DNA of 64,000 nucleotides from Dactylorhiza incarnata (taxonomy: Eukaryota > Streptophyta > Magnoliopsida > Asparagales > Orchidaceae), in assembly GCA_033032865.1 (NCBI GenBank), contig JAWHQI010000229.1:2132501-2196500 (forward strand), read 5' to 3'. A program made the position numbers and the translations under genes. Shown here in pieces: positions 43,618-55,249 of this stretch (the first letter of the stretch is position 1; the number at the start of each line of letters is the position of its first letter). The notes under the pieces are model-generated. The model worked only from the letters and a program-made list of their open reading frames with translations, had not been told where the DNA came from and searched no databases.

Positions 43618-45116
43618 ACAATTATTTAAAATTTAAAAAAAAATTAAAGTTTTCTAAATTTTAATTATTCCGCATTCAGGCGGCTTCGTCCGCCCCCTCG
43701 ACGCCCGCCCCCTCGACGGGCTTCGCTCGCCCCGACAGTTATTGAAAATTTTAAAATTTAAAAGTTTTCTAAATTTTAATTATTCCGCATTCATGCGGCT
43801 TCGCCCGCCCCGGCAGTTATTTAAAATTTCAAAATTTAAAAGTTTTATAGATTTTATTAAAAAATTAAATTATTTAAATAATTATTACAATTGAAGATAA
43901 AAAAAGATTAAAAAATAAAAATGCCGGCGAACCCGCATTCAATGGTGTGCTTCTAAGATTCACCCGTTCTCCATGCGTTGTTGATGAGTTTAAATAATTA
44001 TTAAACATAAATTAAAAAACAGAAATAAAAAAAAAACAGAAATTAAAAAATATATATATAATTATAAATAAAAATCAGAAATTAAAAAACAGAAATTAAA
44101 AAGCAGAAATAAAAAAACAGAAATTAAAACATAAAATAAAAATCGGAAACTCAAATCAAAAAGTAAATAGAAATAAGAAACTGAGAACAAAGACAGAACA
44201 AAAACTTAAAGCAAAAACCGAAATCAGAAACTGAAATAAAAAATCGAAAGAGAAAATCGAAATACAAAGCTGAACTGAGAAAGCGAAAACAAATACTGAG
44301 ATGGACATAAAAAACGAAGGCGAAAAGCTGAAGTTAATCTACGAAGAACGATGAGGTTGATTGCGAAATTAGGTGGTGGCGGGCTAGCCGGACGCAGAGA
44401 AGAGAGAGGCCGGGTAAATAGAAATCAAACAGAAAACAAACACAGAGAACCGAAAACAAAAACTGAGAACAAACACTGAAAACAGAAATCAAATACTGAA
44501 ATAAAAAACTGAGAAAAAACTGAAATCAGAAATCGAAACCAAAAACCGAAATAAAAAACTGAACTGAAAAACCGAGAACATAAACTGAGATGGAGAAATA
44601 AACAGGGGGACTGAGGAGGGCAAAACACTGAAAACAGAAATCAAAAACCGAAAACAAAAACTGACATGGAGAAGGATGAGGTTGCTTGCGAGATTAGGTG
44701 ATGGCGGTCTACCCGGACGCATAGAAGAGAGACGCCGGCGTCAAAGCAGTAGGACCGAGGAGGCGTCAAAGTAGGCGAGGAAGAAGAGCGCTGCGAGGGA
44801 GGCGAAGGGAAGCTTCGGGCCGAAGTAATCAAATACTGAAATGGCGAGGCGGAATAGGAGCAGAGCTGGTATCGGGGTTTTCAGGGGAATGAAAAGTTTT
44901 TTTTTTTTGGAGAAATGGCTATTTGCAGGCCCGTTTTTTGGAGAAATGGCTATAGGCAGACCTCCCCCCTTGCATCCGACGGCCAGCATTTGATCCTACT
45001 TGATCGGACGGTTCAGATTCATTCTTTGGTGTGCTTTCACGATATCACTATTGTTTTATATAATAAAGATATGTATATTGATTTATATAATAAAGATATA
45101 TATATATACGGATTAA

Positions 45117-45735
45117 TGTATATACGCGCAACGCGGATTTTCCCTATATCCGCGCGTTCGACGAACGCGGGCTCCGTTCGACGAACACGGCTCCGAACCA
45201 CGATCGATGAATAATATTCGATCGACCAACGCGGGCTAAAGATCGAAGCTTATTCGCCGTTCGTCGATCGTGTTCGTCGAACGTGGCCATTCGCCGATCG
45301 ACGAACGGCGAATGGCGACAATGGATGCTCGACGAACGTGGAATGGCTTCGATCGACGAACGGCGGGCTAACGACGGGCTCCGTTCGACGAACACGGGCT
45401 GACTTCGATCGACGAACGGCGGGCTAACGACGGGCTCCGTTCGACGAACACGGTCTGGCTTCGATCGACGAACGACGGGCTCCGTTCGACGAACACGGGC
45501 TGGCTTCGATCGACGAACGGCGGGCTAACGTCGGGCTCCGTTCGACGAACACGGGCTGGCTTCGATCGACGAACGGCGGGCTAACGTCGGGCTCCGTTCG
45601 ACGAACACGGGCGTTGCGGATATAAACATATATCTTTAGTCGAACGGAGCCCCGTATTCGCCGAACGGAGCCCGCGTTCGACGAACGCGCGGATATAAGG
45701 AAAATCCGCGCTGCGCGTATTTCCAGCATACCCAT
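45117..45735. mobile_element. foldback element with 56-bp tandem repeats
   Basis: The outer parts (45117-45200 and 45640-45735) are inverted copies sharing TACGCGCARCGCGGATTTTCC and CGCGCGTTCG. The centre contains about five tandem units of 56 bp (one shortened to 45) built from CGATCGACGAACGGCGGGCT and CCGTTCGACGAACACGGGCT. Phased frames inside are due to the repeats. No target-site duplication was found. Confidence 0.75.
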
Positions 45736-46066
45736 ATATATATACCATATATAAAGAAATACTATGGCCTGCTAATAGCATGAGTTCGAAATTCCAACAA
45801 ATAATATAGGCCATCAGATCTGTCTCAGTAATTCAACCACCGTCGGATTTAAACCTTTTAATCTGCACACACTCTCTCCAAATTTTTGTAGGTCTCCTAA
45901 ACCTAGAGTAGTAAGGTGCCATAAACCTATATTTTTCGTAGGGCTCCTACCCTACAATGAGAAATTACCATTTTACCCTTTTGAATATAAAATATGCAGA
46001 CCGGGTCTGAACAATCGCCAGCCCGACTTGCATTATAGGCCCACCCGCTCTACATAGCCTGCCCCA

Positions 46067-46225
46067 TTTCGATTTGAAGCCGTTTAGACCCCCGATTTGG
46101 GCCCCGAAAAAAGTCGACGTGGCTTTTTTCTGGTCCCAAATCGTGCCCCTAAACGGCTTCAAATCGAAAGTTGATCAACATGAAAGTTGTAGATCTCGAT
46201 GAGATCTACAACTTTCATGTTGATC
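46067..46225. repeat. two adjacent near-perfect hairpins
   Basis: The first pairs 46067-46087 with 46149-46169 (21 bp perfect, with more pairing inside). The second pairs 46173-46197 with 46201-46225 (25 bp perfect, 3-base loop). One arm of the second, ATCTACAACTTTCATGTTGA, recurs with one change at 50845-50864 in the solo LTR. Confidence 0.92.
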
Positions 46226-46317
46226 ACCTTTTCAAATAAGATATATTTGGGCCTCAAAACTCAAAAAGTAGTATTCGCGCTATAAATTTCTGATTTAGCT
46301 ACAATGTATACAAGAAG

Positions 46318-46505
46318 TCCGTCGGGGGCGGGCGAAGCCCGTCGTCTCCCGCCGGATACTGTTGCGGTTGGCCGTAGGGGCGGAGCCCCGTGTTAGGGGC
46401 GGGCAAAGCCTGTCGGGGGGGGGGGGGGGGGGGGGGGCAAAGCCCGCCTGCGGGGACGTGTACTATCGCGCGGGGCAGTAGGGGCGGAGCCCCGTGTCGG
46501 GCACT
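46318..46505. repeat. GGGGCGGAGCCCC hairpin cluster with poly(G)
   Basis: Repeated GGGCGAAGCCCG and GGGGCGGAGCCCCGTGT hairpins around a run of 23 G (46415-46437), ending at an (AT)n stretch. The style resembles Helitron 3' regions, but no CTRR terminus was found. Confidence 0.5.
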
Positions 46506-46719
46506 TGTATATATATATATATAAGTCAATCATGTTCTTTATTGTGGACATGTCTTCTGGTTCAAGATGTAATGAATTTATGCTTCCGCTTATGCGTAAT
46601 CTCTGAGATGTTGTTGGTTGGGTAACTGAATACGTAACTCTCTTGCTTATTCATCATATATGACGTGGGATCCAGGTCGGACCTACTATTATATACTGTG
46701 CAACGGGTGGGGTGTTACA

Positions 46720-47258
46720 CAGACTTTCCTCCATCTCCGATGGGAGAAAAATGTTAACGTATTTTAAATTATATATCCGCGTGTCCGAACCGACACGATA
46801 AGTCTTAACGAATTGCGTGTCAACCTAGGGCTCCGCCCTAAGTTGGAGATACTATATATACGCATTCCAAACTCGATGTCGTATAGTAGAATATCTTGAG
46901 CGACCTAATCCCTAACAAAAAACACTAACCTTCAAAATAGTCGTTTGGTAAACCTCCATTCTTAACGCTCCAAAACGTCATATTTGATCTTCAACGCCAC
47001 CGCAACACCCTCCCTCCATTGTTACCGCTTCATGCTCAACAAAACTCCATTCCCACCGCCCAAACAAACAGATCTGAAACCGTCTACATCAGTTTCAAGG
47101 GCCCATTTGCTAACTTTTCGGGTTAAGCCTATTTATGGGGATGGAGCATGAATGTAATAGGGTGAGTCTAATTTTGAGTTAATATTAGAAAATTGAGGAG
47201 TGCTCTTTGCTAAAATAAAATGAGGGATAAATGCTTTTTTTTAGATAATAATAATAAT
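46720..47258. other. spacer; possible LTR end at its left
   Basis: GGGGTGTTACA at 46709-46719 looks like the terminus of another gypsy LTR (TGTAACACCCC on the minus strand) but has no partner here. No gene otherwise. Confidence 0.3.
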
Positions 47259-48044
47259 TGTTGCAGGTCGCTTGGGTGCTCTTGGTAGACCGGTCGACTT
47301 GAACCGTCTTAGCTCTGAAGCGAGCCAAGCGCGCTAACAGTCAATTAGAGAATCGTTAAGTACGTTGAGACTTTTTAACGTGGAAAACTCGAAAAGGGTA
47401 AAAAACCACGCGGTCGGAGCTGTGCCGACTAAACTCCACTATCTTCTAGGGGGTTACAATTAGAGACTTAGAACTGGAGCGCGACAGGTCGCTGCTCGTT
47501 ACAATGGTAGAGAGAGAGAACTCTGAAGGTGACATACCACCTCTCGGAAAACTAAGTCTTTTCTCTTCTGAGAACTGCGGTGAGAACAAAAGAGAAAATG
47601 TTGGTGTGAACAAAAGTGAGAATGCCCAGTAGCCTTTCGGGAGAGAGGAAATTCCCAAGTCCTCGAAGGAGATCTTCGAGCACCGAAGGAGAACTCAAGG
47701 GAAATCTTTGGCAGAGCTCTCTCGGGTGCAGAAGACAAGGTCCTTTGAAATGAAGGCTTTGGGCTCCTTTCATAGCTTTGGCCGGGGTGGCCCGGTAGTT
47801 TTGCCGTCGTAACCACCGTAACCACCTGACGGACGAATCACACTGGTCGATTTGGAGCACACGGATCGCCATTTTTCATAAATGACCGTCTCGCCCTTCT
47901 GGCAGCTTTGTTAAAGGTAAGAAAGGCGACAAGCGGGTTCTGCAATTTGAGAAATTAGGAAAGACAAAAAGTGAGCGTGCCCGGAATGCGGGAGTTCTCT
48001 GAGCGCGCAACGAACGGGGAAGCCTTCTGAGCACACAAGGAGGT

Positions 48045-51000
48045 TGTAAGATCCCCCTCCCGGAACACACAACACGGCCGTGGGGAATCTTATGCCCAGG
48101 ACAGCCGCCTTGCGGAAGCGCCAGCACACGAGCTAGCCTCCCCCACAAGATGCCTATCCTGCCGGCTAAACCAACTACACAGCGCCAACCCATCAATGAA
48201 AGAAAGTATTAAAAGCCAAAGATTCACAATAAGTTATAATGTCCAAATCAGAGTGTAAGAAAGACAGAAAGCTACACAAGCTCCTACAAATCATCAGAGT
48301 AATCAGCTAAATGCCCCAAGGGCTACATCTCAAAACACTCACCCGCCTCTGTCACTAACGGCAGCTAAGGTACCATAAACCCCAGCCCTGCACACCTGAC
48401 CCGGCTGGCCTCCGGTGCTGAACGCTGCTACACATCTGAATGTGCTCCTAAAAAGAGGGAGGTAGCAACCGTTAGTCATAAAGACTAAGTGGCTTCCCAT
48501 CCGCTCCCCCGGCGACTCCAAGGCACCGGGCGGAAGGAAAGGAAGAAAAGCTGCAATATAACAGTAATATATACAAAGCAGGTGACGGGGAAAGTAAATT
48601 AGTATATACACAAATTCTAAGCTACACAAGTGTAAAAGGGGCTAATCTAATCATGTATAAGCATGAGTATAATAAAGGTGTACAGCAGTAAATAAACAGT
48701 AAGTAAAGCAGGTAAAGCGAGGCAGTAAAAACAGTAGCGACAAGTAATCAATCTCGTACCCTAACTTATATGAATGCCCATACAAACTTATAAGTTAGGA
48801 TTTCCAGGAATTATAACTCATCATATAAAAGAGCCCATACTAATTTATATGATGAGGATCTGCAAGTGCGTATGCTATGCTATGCCATGAATGTTTTATG
48901 CAATGAAACTCACACACACGACTCTATGCGTATAGACCTTTGTAGTTCCCTCTGTTTGAAAGGAAGCCAACCTCTCGGGTACCAACCGCTGTGACACACG
49001 GTGGTAGCGGACCGGGCTGTCCACTCCTAGGCGGGTATACACTCTACCAGGCCTAGACCGCACGTACGCCTCGACGCTAAACAACCGCGGAGCTCTACAT
49101 ACTCTTTGCTGGAGTCCACCAGACTGTGAGCCAAGTGAGAGGTGTCTTCGGGGAACTGTCGTCCCGACACGCAGCCAAGCTGGCCCCTTAGACCCCTACA
49201 CACCCGCTAAGTCAACGTACCGCGGTCGGAGTGACGACCTGCCTAGTACCGAAGACCTGCCACATTTCTGAGAATGTTACCGGGATGATCATCCCCTCGA
49301 GGTTCCCGCTCGTCTAACCGAGCACCACAATCATGCCACTCCCGCAACTGGGAGGAGATACATAAATCCAATCTTACCCTACTATGGCTACTCTTGCCTA
49401 CTTTAAATGTTATTGCAATTTAGGGTTAATCTTGGACTTCCCGAGGGTTACCCTGTAAGGGGCTCGCTACGGTACTATGAACTACAATGGGATGACACCC
49501 CAAAGTTCCCTTTCTCAAGACAATTAGTATTATTGGTATCTACCCATAAGATTACCCTCTTATCATTTCGCTTGAAGTAAACCTCAGTGCTTTATGACCC
49601 TCTAAGGGGAAAGACGAACTTTCGTCAATCCCGAGCACAGCCTTACCCATAGCTCGCCAAGCACTCTCATCACCTAAACTCTTTTTGGTCACCTCAACCT
49701 CTTCATCCAAATCAGGTACACCAACTACCTCCCATTCCCACCTAATGGTCTATAAGTTATCTCCATTCTACCGTTTTACTATTCGCAGACCAAATGAGTT
49801 ATATGAACCACATAAGGGGAGGTACTACAAATATTCATCCAGTTGACTCAAGATTCTTACCAGAAGACTATCATGATATTATAAGACTAAGCTCGGTTTT
49901 TACTCAAGGGTTGTTTCTCATCCAACCATGTTAGATTCAACATATATTTTTAAATGTTAATACATACTACGCATCAATCGTTCATTACATAATTTTCCCC
50001 AATATATAGGTCAATCACCTCCAATGTTATATTAAAATCATAATAATAACCTTTACATATAATGTAATTAGGAGCACTATTCAAATCACGACTTGTCTAA
50101 AGTTTCATGCCCATATTTATTGTCCTAGAGCGTCATCAAACAAGTGATCAATCAAATGACTATATTAAACCCAAGACTTCTAAAATTTCTTCTACACGTC
50201 AGGGTTTGCGTCTTAAGTGTTTACACCATATCCCAGCTCATTCGGAATAATCTTGATAGCTATTTACGGCACAATAATTTTATAACCTAATATTGGCAAA
50301 TCACAGCAAGTTTATATCCGAAAATTATGAAATTTAAGAGGGATGTCCACATTGTCATCACATTTATCTACCAATTCCAAACATCCTCTGATAACAAAAC
50401 AAGGTAAATCACCGAAATATATATAAACAAGGATCCATTTCAATTCCGATCTCGCTGAAGCCTCTAGCACAGACTCGCTGCTTTGTTACGATCACAATTT
50501 ATTAATCACAAAATGACAATAAATATTCATCTAAAAAATCATGAAATTCTACAGCGATATGCGCATCATCATCAACATCATCTCTACAATTTTGTTTTGA
50601 ACAACAACAAGTATCAATGAAGTTATTCCAAAATTCATCGAGACTTATGCTACAATTTTTAATGTTGAACCGAAGGTCCAATTCCAAGTGTTTCATCCTC
50701 AAACAGGCTCAACAAACTGATTGTGTAATACATGACAGCCAACCAACAAACATTAATTACACAGTCTGTTTTCAAGGGTTATCAAGGGAGCTACAGGGCT
50801 CCCCAAAATATGTACAGCCGCTCATCTCGAAGGATTTTTCCGGGATCTACAACTTTCGTGTTGAGCCCGAAACCTGAATCCCACTGTATCATGCCCAAAA
50901 CTGGACTTGAACATAGCTGCGCGCAGAATACAGATTTCTGCATCGGTCTGCAGATATAATTTCTTCCCGTATCTTAAAGTAAATCTAATGATATTTGTTC

Positions 51001-53691
51001 ATCTTCTTCCTCCAGCAAGGGGGTAAAATGAACAGCGCTATTTCCTCACATACTCCCTCAAAAGACCACCAATCTTCACGAGATCAAGTCCTCTCTCTTC
51101 GTATTGAAGAGAGGGGTTGATTGAAGCAAATCTCACGGCGATCGACGCCCTAGAACAGAAGTTCTAGCGTGGTCTTCTCCTATGGAATCACCATAACTCA
51201 CAAGGTTGGGTCCTCTTGGCCCAACATCTCTCATATGTGATCTAAAGATCTAGCACCAAGGGAGAGGGGAGGAAGTCACCTGATTTCCGGACGACGTTCG
51301 TGGTTGTCTCCTCCGCGGCATGGTGGCAGTTGGCCAAGACTGATTAAAGGGTCCTGATCCACAAAAATAACCAATATGTAATCAGTCAACAAAACTAACT
51401 TTTGAACCAAAAATAAACAACTGACTTGATTTTTAACATTCCCAAATGAATAGCCCCAATAGCCACTCACACAAAACATCTATTACAAACATTATTCTTC
51501 TCCATATTCTGAACAGCCAACAACCCAAAAACAGGAAATAGAAGGCAAAGCCAGAACTCAACAGTAATAAATATAGTTAAGAGTGACTGGCCCAATTTAA
51601 TAATACTAGCCGATCAATATAAGTAATGTCATAGCTTCTAAGTGGCATCAACCGACCAACAATAACCCACGGTAGCCACTACCAATAAAACACAAAGCTG
51701 ACCAATAAAAGTAAAGCAAAATAATTAGAATACTTAGCAATGATCCAACCCAAAGCAGCATGGAGTGGGATCCCGACAACACCACAAAAGCTCCCAATAT
51801 TTACTTAGCTGGTCCAGCTTTGTTAACAAAATCAGCATGCAGGAAAGAGCCGAACCATCACAAGAAAACCCCCATTTAAACCAAATCAAAGCATGTATAG
51901 GGAAGCCCAAAACCAGAAAGTCACATTAAGAAGGAAAAAGAGTAGTAGTTGGCCGACAAGGTAGAATCCGTTAAAATCCCCTTTAAAAGTAGGCTGAATC
52001 AACCAATCAACACCTCAGGGTATCCAACTGAAGTTACCTCTTAAGGATTTTCTAACCAAGAAAGAAAACCCTAACAATTCTATACCCCCATCCCCAAAGA
52101 AAGGCCGAAAACATTCATCATTTTCCCCTTTATCTAAGGCCCTGGACGGCCAACATGGCCATTAAATCCAGAAAAACAAACCCTATACCAGGAACAGATA
52201 AAGCCATACCACCACTAAAAATTAGTTTTTCAATAAGAAGAAACAAAGAGGAAGGAGGGGCTCACAGTGCACATGTCTCGGTCAAAACCTGCTGGTCACA
52301 AACATCAAAACCGCATGATCACAGCAGCTAAGGCACAATCTCAAGGGTAGCGGCAAGTTCTCTAGCACCGGCGACAATATGAGAAGGATGGATCGTCGAT
52401 GAGGAAGAGGGGTCGCAGCCAGCCCTTAATCCGTCGAGGGAGTAAGAAATCGGAGGAGGAAGGAGAATAAAATAGGCGGTTCCCGTGAACCCTAGGCGAG
52501 AACTGGAGGAGTCGGGTTTCTTCCGCCGTCAATGGAGCTGGGAGAGGAAGGGTTGCTGCGGAGAGCAGCTCGGCCATGGATCTGGAGGTTGCCGGCCTTG
52601 AGGGAGAAGGTGGAGATCTTGCCGGAGAAGGAAGAGGAGAGCTGCGCCGGAGCCGCGAAGGTGGTCGCCGGAGCTGCGAAGGTGGTCGCCGGAGCTGTGG
52701 CCGAAGGAGAAGGTGGAGGTGGCTCGGTTTGAGAGGAGCTGAAGGAGCTCGCGGAGGCGTGGCCACCGGAGTAGCTCGTCGAGGGCTGAGCAGCGCCGGA
52801 GGAAGGGAGAGGGATCGGGGTTCCCTGTGCTGGCTGACGGCGCAAGGTGGGAGGGATCGGGTAAGGGTCTAACCTAATGTTTACATATACATATATAATA
52901 TATATTATAAAATGATAAATAATAATAATAATAATAGTAATGCTATTATTATTATTGACTAAAATGCTCGCACAATGCCGTAGAGAACGCAGAATTTGGC
53001 CCAAAAGGGCTGGTTACGACCGTCTCGCTGACACGCATCCACCGGGACGATCCGAGATTAATTCCGAGTTCGTTTGCTCATTTTATGCTTGTCGGAGCGT
53101 GTACGGCCTAATTTTTGCGTCGCGTCAAAACTCGCCGAACGACGTCGGAATTTCAAACGAACGACTCTGTTGGATTCGTATCATCATTACGAGTCCAACA
53201 AAACTGACTGGGGTCCATTCCGAGGTCGTTTGTTCGATTGCACATTTTGGATAAATATGTTATTTGCAAATCAGGTTATAATTTCGCCGATTCTTATCAG
53301 AATCGAGCGCGGACAGTTTCGTTGGCCTCGTATGGGTTTCACGAGTCTAACAAAATTGACTGAAGTGAATTCCGAGATCGTTTGGTTAATTGCACATTTT
53401 GGATAAATATGCTATTCGCAGACCACGTTATTTAAGCTAACGTACGTACTATAATTCCTTCAAGGCGGTACGCCTCCTTCGAGTTTTATCGCTCAAGTTA
53501 TGCCCTCCGGACGGCTCGGATCCCGATACAGCAAGCATCGGGACAAAGAATAGAAATGGTACTCGCCGCATTCGACGAGTGCACTTCCCCGGCTCAGGTG
53601 CAAGCCTGGCCCTCACTACACCCCGAGCCCGAGTCAACTCGCTTGACTCAAAAATGCGCACAAGGGGTCTAGCTCGAATCGGGATGTTACA
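48045..53691 (-). mobile_element. 5.65-kb solo LTR (gypsy type) inserted in the copia LTR
   Basis: The ends TGTAAGATCCCC (48045) and CGGGATGTTACA (53691) match the TGTAACATCCC pattern of plant gypsy LTRs. They are flanked by a perfect 5-bp duplication GAGGT (48040-48044 and 53692-53696). No gag or pol codons occur inside, so it is a solo LTR or a large LTR-only derivative. The minus direction is preferred because TGTAACATCCCG is the more usual start. A proline-rich minus-strand frame at 52362-53004 is compositional. Confidence 0.72.
53125..53430 (+). repeat. imperfect 152-bp tandem duplication in the solo LTR
   Basis: ACGAGTCCAACAAAACTGAC...GCACATTTTGGATAAATATG is repeated 152 bp later with about 15% differences by eye. 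Confidence 0.7.
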
Positions 53692-53773
53692 GAGGTCGTA
53701 AACGGGAAGCCGCACCCCCAAAGAAGGGATGGGGTTTCAGTCGGGCGCTCCGCAGGACCCCCTGCAGGAGAGG

Positions 53774-53962
53774 GGTGCGGTCTGGCCGCACCCGCACGGG
53801 GTGTGGCCGCACCCCGAGGGAGGTGCGGCTCGGCTGCACCCCAAGCGGCGGCTCGGCCGCACCCCCAAGGGGGGTGCGGCGGCTCGGCCGCACCCCAAGG
53901 GGGGTGCGGCGGCTCGGCCGCACCCCAAGAGGGGTGTGGTTAGGCCGCACCCCTTGAGGGGG
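53774..53962. repeat. GC-rich tandem GGCTCGGCCGCACCCCAAGG
   Basis: About six units of roughly 30 bp, each with GGTGCGGC...GCCGCACC pairing potential. It belongs to the outer copia LTR. Confidence 0.75.
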
Positions 53963-54339
53963 GGTTCGGCGGTACCGCGCGGGCTTCCCGTTTACCGCGT
54001 GCGGTGCCGAGCAGTACCACCACGCGCGTCGTGGCGGTAGCGATACCGTGTGCGGTAGCGCTTGCGGTTGTGCGCGGCATAGCCGCGCGCGGTGCTGGCG
54101 CGCACGGTTGTGTGCGGCCCTACGACGCGTTCTGCGCACGTCTTTGTACTGACGGTTGGTGGGTTTGACCCACTCTCCCACTCTCCCACTCTCCCACTCA
54201 TCCCCCTTAACCTTAGTGGTGAGGTGGGGTTTGCGAGTAACCGCTACCCGACTTTGGACATATAGATGAGAGCTCAATGCATATCAATAATAATAAATAT
54301 TTGGGAAATAATTAAAATATTTATACACAACCAATTAAT

Positions 54340-54483
54340 TGTAAAGGTATATTCGGACGAATAACGGGCTCGGGGGCTTTGCGTGTGGAAACCCTAGGTA
54401 TTCTGCATATATACCTAGCTGGAAGCAATGGAGAGATAGTTCCACTTTGACTTCCTCCGGATGTTTCGAGCAACCCCTCTACA
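54340..54483 (+). repeat. 5' LTR, 144 bp
   Basis: TGTAAAGGTATATTCGG ... CAACCCCTCTACA. It is unusually short for a copia LTR of this element size. Confidence 0.95.
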
Positions 54484-55249
54484 TTCTCGAAACACCGCCT
54501 AAGGTTCGCTCCCGTCCGAACGATCGCGCCTGCTAGCCGTCGCCGTTCGCGAGAGAAGGAAGGAGATCTCGGTACTACCGCTGCTCGACGTTTCCTTGCT
54601 CCAGTCACGTCTGCGGAGGATCTCCTGTATCTGCTCGCAAGTTTCGGTCGCTCGACTAGAAGGAATCGGGGGAGTTTCCGCCTTCGTTCCTCTCACCGAT
54701 CGATTGCAGGATCGATCGTTCTTCTGCTCGCGTGCGCTCCCGCTGCTGCCATTCTCGCGAAGGAGATCCCGTCTGCCGCAAGCCGTTCGCTGCCCCTTGC
54801 CGCAGAGCCGTCGCCGTGAGCAAGATCTAGAGGTCGCAGATCTGCTAGTCTTCCCCGTCCCTCGCCGCTGCTGTTCTTGGTTTGCTGTCGCCGTCGCCTT
54901 AGCCCGCAGATCCAGGGCTGCTGCTGCACCGCCTCCGCAGTCCAGATCTGCCTGTTGTGCGAAGAAGACGAAGCCGCTGCTAGCAAAAGGGGAGTTCATG
55001 CACGACCGTTGATCGTGCGCTCGACCCCTCGCGCACGACCGCTGATCGTGCGCTCTTCAATAGCCAGTTCTCGCACGACCACTGATCGTGCGCTCAGCAG
55101 TTCACGCACGATCACTGATCGTGTGCTCTTCAGCAACAGTGCCCATGCGCCACTGTTCTCCCGTGCTCCACCTCCGCTGTCCGCCTCCAGATCCTCTCAG
55201 CCGCTGCCGTCAGTTCTCTCCCACCGCCGCCGTCTCCGCTCTTGCCACA
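54484..55249 (+). other. GC-rich untranslated leader of the short-LTR copia element
   Basis: No initiator-Met primer binding site is seen right after the LTR (it continues TTCTCGAAACACCGCC), so another primer is likely. Four tandem hairpins lie at 55000-55124. Frames on both strands here are compositional. Confidence 0.6.
55000..55124. repeat. four tandem GCACGA...TCGTGC hairpins
   Basis: Stems at 55000-55018, 55033-55051, 55073-55091 and 55106-55124. Each has a 6-bp GCACGA/TCGTGC stem (the last with one G-T change) and a conserved seven-base loop region such as CCGTTGA, spaced 33-40 bp apart. They lie just ahead of gag. Confidence 0.85.

Larger units (their letters stand above)
38370..45096 (-). 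mobile_element. Helitron-like element B, interrupted
   Basis: The 3' end is CTAG at 38370 with hairpin 38381-38399, as in element A. The 5' end in plus-strand view is ...TATAATAAAGA at 45069, with a second similar end at 45096. Sequence 44930-45050 matches the corresponding end of element A. After the left hairpin array (to about 38489) the element is broken by foreign DNA up to 43513, and resumes with AGGCGGGCTTCGCCCGC. The right part has three diverged copies of a hairpin-plus-TTATTTAAAATTT unit (43515-43860) and an AAACTGAAA-type simple stretch (44000-44680). Confidence 0.5.
47259..54286 (-). mobile_element. solo copia LTR (about 1.38 kb) split by a second solo LTR
   Basis: The ends are TGTTGCAGGTCGC (47259) and ...GCATATCA (54286), flanked by a perfect 5-bp duplication ATAAT (47254-47258 and 54287-54291). 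Removing the inner insertion (48045-53691 plus one GAGGT copy) leaves 1376 bp. It carries the AACGTGGAAAACTC...AAAACCACGCGG signature also seen at 1132-2007 and 2304-2586. The target is an AAT-rich run, so the duplication is suggestive rather than absolute. Confidence 0.75.

Noticed and set aside
44425..44989. Phenylalanine- and serine-rich frames
   Set aside because: They come from the simple AAACTGAAA-type sequence of the Helitron interior.
52362..53004. Proline/serine-rich minus-strand frame, possible host gene
   Set aside because: It sits inside a solo LTR flanked by a target-site duplication and overlaps frames on the other strand.
53687..54277. 196-residue minus-strand frame with RTPLGVRPS repeats
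   Set aside because: Product of a 30-bp GC-rich tandem repeat in a copia LTR.
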